A stretch of DNA of 64,000 nt, taken from assembly GCA_022478985.1 (NCBI GenBank), contig JAKSZP010009285.1, forward strand, positions 124,001 to 188,000, given 5' to 3'. The position numbers and the translations under genes are program-made. The notes under the pieces are model-generated. The model ran no database searches. It was not told the origin of the DNA and saw only the letters and a program-made list of their open reading frames with translations. The stretch is from Massospora cicadina (Eukaryota; Entomophthoromycota; Entomophthoromycetes; Entomophthorales; Entomophthoraceae). Every line of letters begins with the position of its first letter. The first letter of the stretch is position 1. Below, one piece after another: positions 56,801-64,000 of the stretch.

Positions 56801-57447
56801 AACCACCCCCAGAGGGATATGCTCGCAACAAACCCAAGCATAGCTAGGATAGAATACCTAGATATGCTGGACATTCCCTATGATTTAATCACACAGAAAG
56901 CAATGTGGAAAATGACACACCACCCACTCCTACAACCAAGGATAAGAGCAAACGCCTGGCGCTGTTTGAGAAGGACCTATAGGATGGTGGACCGCTCCAA
57001 CTCCCTCCACAAAACATGTGCAGTATGTGGAGGGGAGGGATCCCTACATCACCGCCTAGAAACATGCCCCCCAACCAAAGCTATATGGCAGGAAGTCGCA
57101 CGCCTGCTCAAGATTCAAAACGAACAGGAATTCTCGATATCAAAGAGTATCTTCGCGCTCCAGATTGAGTCACCAATCCCATCTACCCTCCGCTCCCTAA
57201 TAATACCCGTTGCAATGTGGACAATACACACAATTGCATTAGATGCGTTCAAGGGCATGGTTTAACCATTCATGGGCTTATTAACAGATTCCATGTCCAC
57301 TTACTAGAGCACTTCCAAGACTGGCTCTATGGATATATGAGACCAAGGCAAAAAGCGCTCATAGAATCATAGTTCCCACTCTTGTTCCTCCACACAGACC
57401 CTTTCCTTCACACCTGCTCCATAGCAGGGGAAACCCCCTCGGAGTAG
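53870..57447 (+). pseudogene. LINE-A ORF2: endonuclease, reverse transcriptase, zinc-binding end
   Basis: It follows the ORF1 stop with no gap and in the same frame. APE endonuclease: IGTLNIAGARAHTSQ and ILTIQETH (53894-54000), GDFNCWD (54277-54297), HIDHILI and FSDH (54474-54559). Reverse transcriptase: CPGPDGIPYEFYKKY (55270-55315), LANWLPIALSNTDIK (55437-55480), FLDQEKAYDRVSW (55634-55672), FADD (55937-55950). The last 348-codon frame (56219-57265) contains C-X2-C...H-X4-C (CAVCGGEGSLHHRLETC, 57019-57069), the zinc-binding region found after many LINE reverse transcriptases. Several frameshifts and stops; end by alignment with LINE-B. Confidence 0.85.
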
Positions 57448-57720
57448 TGCACCAACCCCCCATACCTGGCATTCCCGCTGGCAACAGGGGTAACTTGAGT
57501 ACCCTGGGGTGCCCAATTTTTATATTTCTTAGTTATTCTCTTAGTTTCACATATATTCGGTAATGTCTGTCCCCTGGTTATCTTACCTCAGTTAAATAAA
57601 ATTATAAATTTAACCTAATTAATACTATAGTTCGCACAAAGCTTTTCTTTCCTGCAATGATAACATCAGTTACTGAGATTTGATTTGAGCAGATAAATTT
57701 TTGATAATCACACAGGTGAG

Positions 57721-59192
57721 ATGAGCGAATATAATAAAACCCAACAAAACTGGATAAAAGTAATATGGGGCAATGGCCAAAACGGTGCACCTAAGGGCAA
57801 AAAACGCCCTGTAGTGGGACTAGGAGCCAATGCTGCCAAAAAACCCAAACCCAAACACCGCGTAGGTTTGTGGAGTTTACCACAAAACAAAACCATTACA
57901 TGGAAATACAATATGAACAGCCCCTATAAAAAGTGGAACATGGGCTCCAACTTTTCTTAGGGGTCAATTCCCCAACTCTGTGGGAGAAGGTAGGTGAGGC
58001 ACAGGCCTCCCTCTTTCCCCACACAATACACATTACCACCCACACCATCCACTGCAGCTGGATTGATATGGGTTTCAAAACTGAAGAGGATGCAGACGCC
58101 GCAGCAAAAGTCTGTTTTGAAATAGCCCTCCCTGAGGGCAAACAAATTGTGCACACCGCATGCACCAGATGGAACAAAGCAAACACTTTGTTCATCTCAT
58201 TTGACTCATTTCCCACCAACCTCCCCTATAAGCCAATAGAAGAAGAACTCCAATTCAGCCTTCAAAGCTACAGAGAAATAAAACAACTAGAACTACAGCG
58301 TTTCCACCTGATGCCAAACCTGTGCACAGGAAAGGCAATCACTGTAATCAACCTGGTCCCCAATGTGGCTGCAAATTTAACCAAAAATCTCACACGCCGC
58401 AGTATTTCACCTCCCAGATGGGGGAGTGTCGAAACCTTTCTGCATCACACCAGAATGTGCACCATCCATCTGCAACCATTGCACTACACTGGGGCACAAG
58501 GAGCATGCATGCCTCATGAAGGAGAGCATCATGGTCCCAGATTTTTATGACAACACCATAGAAAGACAAGGAGTCCTTCAGAAAAATGGTCAACACCAAC
58601 CACGCTTTCCTCTGGGGAGAAGATGGATACTACATCCTCATTGACCCAATCTCACCCAAATTATGCAAACAGGTGCAGAAGGCATGCAAGCGGGCAGCGG
58701 CCAAGGCCGCATCTCTCATGACTTCCTCCATTGACCCAAACCAAATCCAGATGAACAGAGAGGAAATTGGCCAAACCAGCGAATCAGAAACTAATTCCCA
58801 AGCTGGAGCAACCATGGAGGATGTGATCTGAGCCAAACAGTCAGATTGGACAACCTACGCAGAAAATTTTCTCAACAAGCTGACAGAATCACCATGTGAT
58901 CCCAATCAAATAATCTTACTGGGACATTTTGCATCCACTATGGATGAGCCAACAGGGCCCAGAGTGCAAAAATCAAACACAAAACATCAGAAACCAATCA
59001 GCACACCAATTAGAACCAAACAAAATCATGTGCAGAAAAGCTTAATACAATCCCCAAATCTAACAATACCCACATGAAATTATCACAAGGTAAGGAGCTG
59101 GAAGCCTTGGAGTGAACTGGGCCAATCACACGGAGCAAGTCCAAGGCAATGAGCGGGGACTAGGGCCAGAAGGACCGCCCAACCGCTCCTGA
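57721..59192 (+). pseudogene. LINE-B ORF1: RNA-binding protein, frameshifted
   Basis: ATG at 57721 (MSEYNKTQQNWIKVIWG). Frames 57721-57960, 57933-58550 and 58586-58831 cover the same order of blocks as LINE-A. The CCHC knuckle CNHCTTLGHKEHAC (about 58470-58511) is intact. It ends PPNRS with TGA at 59190-59192, as in LINE-A. Bases 58056-58183 are identical to 52784-52911 of LINE-A although the flanks are clearly diverged. Confidence 0.8.
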
Positions 59193-62100
59193 GGCGCTGG
59201 AGGCACCTCAGTGTCAATAGGGATGCTAAAAATCACATGAGCCAGGGCTCAAGAGTCCCAAGCCAAAAAACTGGACTTCCTGTGCAAACCTCTGGTAGAC
59301 ATCTTGGCCAACCAAGAGACCCACTGTCTACAGGGGGAAGAGGGATCCTGAGCGGCCAGGGTCTCATCGTCCCAGTTAATATGGACATCCCACTGTGGGG
59401 TGATCATCCATAATAACAACAAAAAGTTTAAAATCATCGAATCCTCCTCACACTTAGATGGCCATGTCCTAATCACAAGGATTGCAGAACAAGAGACCAC
59501 ACTATCAATAGCCTATATCTACATACAATGCACTGCATCTGAGAGAAAACAATTTCTTGAATCCATCCCGACGCTCAACCTCCTGCTGGACACATCCTGT
59601 TGGGTGACTTTAACTGTTGGGATGATCCCACTATGGACTGATGGCCCAACCCCAGGGGATACCCACCAGGACACTCCAAGTTCCATGTGATGAAGCCATA
59701 CCTTAGCCTGTACAACACCCTCCCCCTGGGTCTCCACTACTTCCCCACATGACCCAACCCAGCATACGTGAGGGTACACTCATCTTGATGAGCTTCATTG
59801 ATCACATACTTGCACCAAAATCCTGTCACTCGTTCATTACTAACTTCACCACTAAAAATTAATTCCTCTAACTATCATCTAGTCTCAGTGCAGTTCACGC
59901 TAACCAGGACTCAAACGTGGACAACTCCCTGGAGGAAGCTATACATGGAGAGTATAAAACTCCCTGAAATTCCTGACTGGGTTGAGCATGAAGCTTTAGC
60001 CAAAAATTCACTGCCCCATTCGCATCAGATCACATCAAAGCTTGGGAAAAATTTAAATCTGAACTAATAAACAAGAGCTGCCATATTGATTCGCGCAAAT
60101 ACACTGCAGATACTGCCACAATCAGATGCACCCTGGTGGAAATTGACCACCTTGAACTCAATACCCCAAAAACTGGATATAGCCTGAACTATGGGCGCAT
60201 CTGGGTGGCAATTTACGCCCTCCTCAACGCCCTCATCCACAAACACTAACACAGAATCGAGGTATCATGGAAAGGTAAGCACATAAAAGAAGGCAAAACC
60301 TGCTCGGCATTCTTCTACCAGTACCACTATTGAGGCAACCTGCCCCAGTGCGCACAGGTCTGCAAAGTTAATGGAACTGTGGTAACTGACTCAATGGAGG
60401 TCAAGGCGTAAATCCACCGCTACTACACTGAGCTTTACCGTGACACCCCACCCAACCACCAAAAAATAAAAAAATTACACTCTGCTGGAGTACAGAGTGC
60501 ACCACCGAACTATAGTCTCTTAAACCTGATAACACAGGAGGAGTTCTGGAATACAGTCTGCAGTGCACCATGTAGGAAATGCTAGGCTCTGATGGGATAC
60601 CCTACGAATTTCATAAAAACACTTTAAACAGATCGCCCTCCTCCTCCTAGTGTCTATGAACCAGTGCTTGCTGGAGACCCATCTCCTGCAAGGAGGCCAG
60701 GACTCCTATGTCATTACCCTATTCAAAAAGGGCGACAGACTGGACCTGGCCAACTGGTGCCCAATAGCACTCTCAAATACTGACACTAAACTAATCACAA
60801 AAATTCTAGCTACTATACTGGGAGCACTATCCTCAAAAACCCTATCGCCCAACCAATTTGGTTTTAAACCTGGGCGCTCCATCTGGTCTAACATACAATC
60901 CATCGCCAATGTATGCCAATCCAAAGTGACGGGTGCCCTGGTATTCCTCGACCAGGAGAAGGCATATGACCGCGTTAGCTGGCAATTCTTAAAAGTGTGC
61001 CTACATGCTTTCAACCTCTTACTCAGGTTCATCAACTGGGCATTGCTCCTCAAGGAATCCGCAATAATGGCGGTATGTCAGCCCTGGCTTCCTGACCGAC
61101 AGGATAACCCAATGCAGAGGTCTCAAGCAAGGGGACCCCCTCAGCCTGCTATTGTACAACTTTAGCTTTGACCCACTCCTCCGCATTGCTGACTTACGCC
61201 TCAGAGGCATAACTGCGCTAGGCCATCCCCCAGTCAAGATACTAGCCTTTGTGGATGAATGTGTAACAGGTATAGCTGACAAAAGCGACACTTGACAGCT
61301 GGAGCGCACCCTAGAGGAATACTCCACGGTGAGTAGCAAATTGCTAATAAATGGAAAACCAAAATTATCCTCCTTGGCAAATACACTACCAACTGGACCA
61401 CATCCCCCACCACACACAACCCAAGACGCAAAAACTCACTTGCCCTACCCTTTGCATCACTCCCCACCACCCCTGTCCGCCACCTTTGGATATGGTTGGA
61501 AACAGGGGGTTATGCAAATGAGATGATAAAAAATAAACTGCTACAACGGATATCCAAGAGAATCGCCTCACTCAAGGGTAGATCCACTGGGTTAATGGGG
61601 TGAGTGGCAGTTGCCAACTTGCTCATCCTCCCGGATGCTGTGGTTCCCCACACATGAAATCCCCTTCTCCCTCACCTTTATAATGTCAATCAGTGCGCTC
61701 ATCCAGGGTTGGCTGTGACCTGGATTCCGCCCACCAGTCTGTGTTGAAACTCTGGATGGCCCACGCTCCAGTGGAGGCTCATCCTGATAGATTTCTAGAA
61801 TCATGACAACCGCATCCTTGGCACCTGGATAGAGGAAGTGATAACCCCGGACCCCCACAACAGCACTGATCCAGGGCAGCAAGGGCCAACTCGCGCAGAC
61901 ACTCAAAATACCTAACCCACATCACCCTTCCAGCTTACTAATGTACCTCGCTAACTTCCCCAATGCAACAGGCCCACATGGAACCCCCCTCACTTTAAGC
62001 GCCTCCTCCAAACCATCCGCTGCATGGGGTTGACCGTTGCTACCACTGGTACAGTGCAGGAAAGTGGACAATCCAGAACCCACTTCATGTTACAAAAGCC

Positions 62101-62752
62101 AGAAGACCACCCTCACAAAGATATACTCACCACGACCCCATCCATTGTTAGAGTTGACTACCTAGACGCTTTAAATATCCCCTACAAACTAACCACATAA
62201 AAGACAATATGAGGGATGACGCACCATCCACTCCTCCAGCCGAGGGTAAGGGCCAACGCCTGGCGCTGCCTAATAAGGACCTACAGAATGGCAGACCGCA
62301 CCCACTCCCTCCATGCAATTTGCGCATTATGTGGAGGAAAGGGCTCTCTAACCCACCGCCTAGAAACCTGCCCCTCGTCCAAAGCCATATGGCGAGAAGT
62401 CTCACGACTGCTCAAAATCCAAGGCAGCCAGGATTTCTCTATCTCAAAGAGCCTCCTCATGATCTGACTTATGTCCTCAATTTCGTCCACCCTGCGCTCC
62501 CTATTGATACCCATTACAATGTGGACGATCCACACTATTGCCTTGGATGTGTTCAAGGGCACGGTCCCTACCATCCATGGGGTTGTCAATAGGTTCCACG
62601 TCCACTTACTGGAACACTTCCAAGCCTGGCTCAATGGGTATATGAGGCCAAGGCAACAGAGCCTCATAAACTCATGGTTCCCACTATGGTTCCTTCACAT
62701 GGACCCCTTCCTTCACACCGGCTCCATAGTAATGGCAACCCCCTTTGAGTAG
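59193..62752 (+). pseudogene. LINE-B ORF2: endonuclease, reverse transcriptase, zinc-binding end
   Basis: Same order as LINE-A. The endonuclease region is badly worn (IQCTASERKQFLESIPTLNLL, 59520-59580; GDFNCWD region near 59605). Reverse transcriptase: LANWCPIALSNTDTKLITKIL (60748-60810), FLDQEKAYDRVSW (60946-60985). The catalytic FADD is FVDE here (61248-61260), so both catalytic Asp positions are affected in part. The zinc-binding end (CALCGGKGSLTHRLETC, about 62325-62375) is intact. The C-terminus after FKGTV is complete, to the stop at 62750-62752. Confidence 0.8.
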
Positions 62753-62940
62753 AGCACCAATTCCCCCATACCTGGCAGTCCCAGCTGGCAACAGGGGTAA
62801 CCTGTGTACCCCAGGGTGCTTATTCATATATAGTCATTGCTTTTATTCCCTCCCCTACCATTTCTACACACATATTGGTAACGCCCCTCCCCTGGTCAGC
62901 TTGCCTTAGTTAAATAATCAAAAAGTACTATAGTTTGCAC

Positions 62941-63113
62941 TTGAGGATGAATAGAGGATCCAACTCCAGATATTATCAGCAATTGGGGACAAAGTTAAAG
63001 CTATGCACTTGTACTGCTTCTACTGGCAATTTGGGCAAAATTAAAGAATGATGCAGATCAATGAAGGCTAATTGGGAACCTTAGGGCATATTTTTGAGTC
63101 AAGTGGGGGGAAA
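62941..63113 (+). other. G4 3' internal end with polypurine tract
   Basis: G4 resumes after LINE-B. AAGTGGGGGGAAA (63101-63113) directly precedes the LTR start, as a purine tract should. No antisense gene lies between integrase and this tract, unlike G2 and G3. Confidence 0.7.
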
Positions 63114-63165
63114 TGTCAGATTCTAGTGGTTGGCTCAAAAATAAACCCTTTGACAAATAGTATTA
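63114..63165 (+). repeat. G4 3' LTR, first 52 bp
   Basis: TGTCAGATTCTAGTGGTTGG, CTCAAAAATAAACCCTTTGA match the LTR start at 32896 and the solo LTR 17635-18772 (reverse). It is cut by half-LINE 5. Confidence 0.75.
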
Positions 63166-64000
63166 TATTAACTAAGGTAAGCCGACCAGGGAACTGACAT
63201 TTTCAAACTAAAAACTAACACTAAAAACTAATGTAACTAATTGATTCAAACAAAACGTCCAAAATAAACAGATTGAGTGAAACACACCGAACGAAACAAC
63301 CAACCAGGTGGGTAGTGGATACTGCTTATCCCTCCATGGTGGAAAGGGAGGGGGGATCGGGGGGTTCATCTTTGGCAGCAGCTTCCTCATCCCAGAGTAG
63401 GGTAAGTGTCAAGGCGGATAGCAAGGGCATCATGGCATCAGCGGCATGTGGTTCAATATCTTTGATGATTGGTACTTCCAAGAAATTGCCAACCATAAAA
63501 ATGGCAGTCATTTATTTAGCTAAAACTTTTCAGCTTTAATGCGGGCGTCTGGTAGTTTAACAAACGTGGCAATATTGGTTCAGGTAAGCTTAGCTTTAGG
63601 ATTCCATGCTACAGTTACCACTTTCTGGATAGCGTCGTTGACATTTTTTATATTTGTTTCATATTAATCTTACTTTTTGGTGTAAGATTTATGGGGATAA
63701 CAGGAGGTGGAATTCCTCCTGTGAGCATCACCACTGATTTAGTAGTGGCTTTGCAGAGATGATGGCAATCTGGTGTGGCGGCTGTTTCTACTGTAAGCTG
63801 GTAGTCACTGTAGAATGATTCAGCATTTGGCTGTGGGGCATATAAATGAGGGGGGGAATTTTGCATCCCATTTTGCATTACAGAACTGGTCAATTTGCAG
63901 CGATGGTTCTTCAATGATTTTACCTGATTCGCTGATTTTACTCAAAAACTCTTATAGTTCTGGTTGAAATTAAATTGTGGAATCAGCGTATGGTTGAGGT
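63166..64000 (-). mobile_element. Half-LINE 5: ORF1-only LINE relative, runs off right edge
   Basis: On the minus strand the 3' end reads TGTCAGTTCCCTGGTCGGCT, TACCTTAGTTAATAT, a variant of the LINE tail. Upstream of it is the C-terminal half of the half-LINE ORF. The left edge is placed to within a few bases because the tail joins AT-rich LTR sequence. The other end and TSD lie outside the window. Confidence 0.8.
63326..64000 (-). pseudogene. Half-LINE 5 ORF1-like protein, C-terminal part
   Basis: It ends DEPPDPPSLSTMEG with TAA at 63328-63326. The frames 63511-63326 (MTAIFMVGNFLEVPIIKDIE, then PHAADAMMP) and 63914-63648 (ATPDCHHLCKATTKSVVML) match half-LINE 1 (ATPDCCLLCKAVAKSVVML, 6505-6555) and half-LINE 3. 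One or more frameshifts separate them. The knuckle lies beyond the window edge. Confidence 0.75.

Larger units (their letters stand above)
52321..57606 (+). mobile_element. LINE-A: full-length APE-type non-LTR retrotransposon (5286 bp)
   Basis: The duplication AATTTAACCTAA (52309-52320 and 57607-57618) defines the ends. Structure: 84-nt leader starting with AGCTTTTCTTTC, ORF1, ORF2, 160-nt 3' UTR and a tail TCTGTCCCCTGGTTATCTTA, CCTCAGTTAAATAAA. The leader and tail agree with LINE-B. The clade looks L1/Tx1-like from the PGPDGIP, FLDQEKAYDRVSW and late zinc-binding blocks, but I cannot place it firmly. It inserted just downstream of integrase in G4. Confidence 0.9.
57638..62925 (+). mobile_element. 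LINE-B: full-length APE-type non-LTR retrotransposon (5288 bp)
   Basis: The duplication TACTATAGTTCGCAC (57623-57637) and TACTATAGTTTGCAC (62926-62940) defines the ends. It inserted only about 30 bp downstream of the end of LINE-A, in the same orientation. Its length is within 2 bp of LINE-A. Tail: GGTAACGCCCCTCCCCTGG, TCAGCTTGCCTTAGTTAAAT. More frameshifts than in LINE-A. Confidence 0.9.
32896..64000 (+). mobile_element. G4: Ty3/Gypsy retrotransposon split by five later insertions, runs off right edge
   Basis: Joined pieces on the plus strand: 5' LTR (32896-33213 plus 43354-44192), primer-binding site, gag (44195-46317, then 48236 on), protease, reverse transcriptase, RNase H, integrase (to about 52230), then after two LINEs a purine tract and the start of the 3' LTR at 63114. 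Insertions: G3, half-LINE 4, LINE-A, LINE-B, half-LINE 5. Removing them leaves an element of about 10 kb whose 3' LTR end lies outside the window. There is no antisense gene. The protease and reverse transcriptase carry substitutions at catalytic Asp residues. Confidence 0.8.

Overview
The window is eukaryotic, repeat-dominated DNA. Nearly all of it can be assigned to retroelements nested inside one another. The one stretch that looks like an ordinary host gene is a seven-transmembrane receptor at 30608-31488 (minus). No ribosomal RNA gene, functional tRNA gene, CRISPR array or bacterial operon was seen. The Ty3/Gypsy elements, the APE-type LINEs with CCHC ORF1 proteins, and a rhodopsin-like (family A-like) receptor of a kind I associate with early-diverging fungi point to a large, transposon-rich fungal genome, possibly entomophthoralean. 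That assignment is inference and weak. All similarity statements were made by eye. Boundaries supported by target-site duplications (TSDs) are the firmest part of the annotation.

Layout. 1-3934: a minus-strand Ty3/Gypsy element (G1) running off the left edge. 3935-13111: an older minus-oriented Ty3 remnant, broken by a 1.9-kb ORF1-only LINE relative (half-LINE 1, 5200-7126) and a minus-strand LINE (LINE-C, about 7330-12530). 13112-27708: a plus-strand Ty3 element (G2) carrying a SINE in its 5' LTR, half-LINE 2 and a foreign solo LTR in gag, and a duplicated 3' end. 27709-29421: half-LINE 3. About 29420-30114: a minisatellite ending in a Helitron-like terminus. 30608-31488: the receptor gene. 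32896-64000: one plus-strand Ty3 element (G4) that continues past the window. It is interrupted by a complete minus-strand Ty3 element inside its 5' LTR (G3, 33214-43353), half-LINE 4 in gag (46318-48220), two full-length 5.29-kb LINEs in tandem (LINE-A 52321-57606, LINE-B 57638-62925), and half-LINE 5 in its 3' LTR.

How the parts relate. The LINEs encode an RNA-binding ORF1 and an endonuclease/reverse transcriptase ORF2. The half-LINEs keep an ORF1-like protein with its own C-terminal region and have no ORF2. A tRNA-derived SINE has no ORF. All three kinds end in the same roughly 40-nt 3' tail and make 12-16-nt TSDs, so the two short families look like parasites of the LINE machinery at two levels. 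Separately, the related Ty3 elements G2 and G3 both carry, between integrase and 3' LTR, a conserved antisense gene of about 390 codons with its own TATA-like box. Next to it are copies of a motif that is a 39-bp tandem repeat in a third remnant. Almost every coding region is broken by stops or frameshifts.
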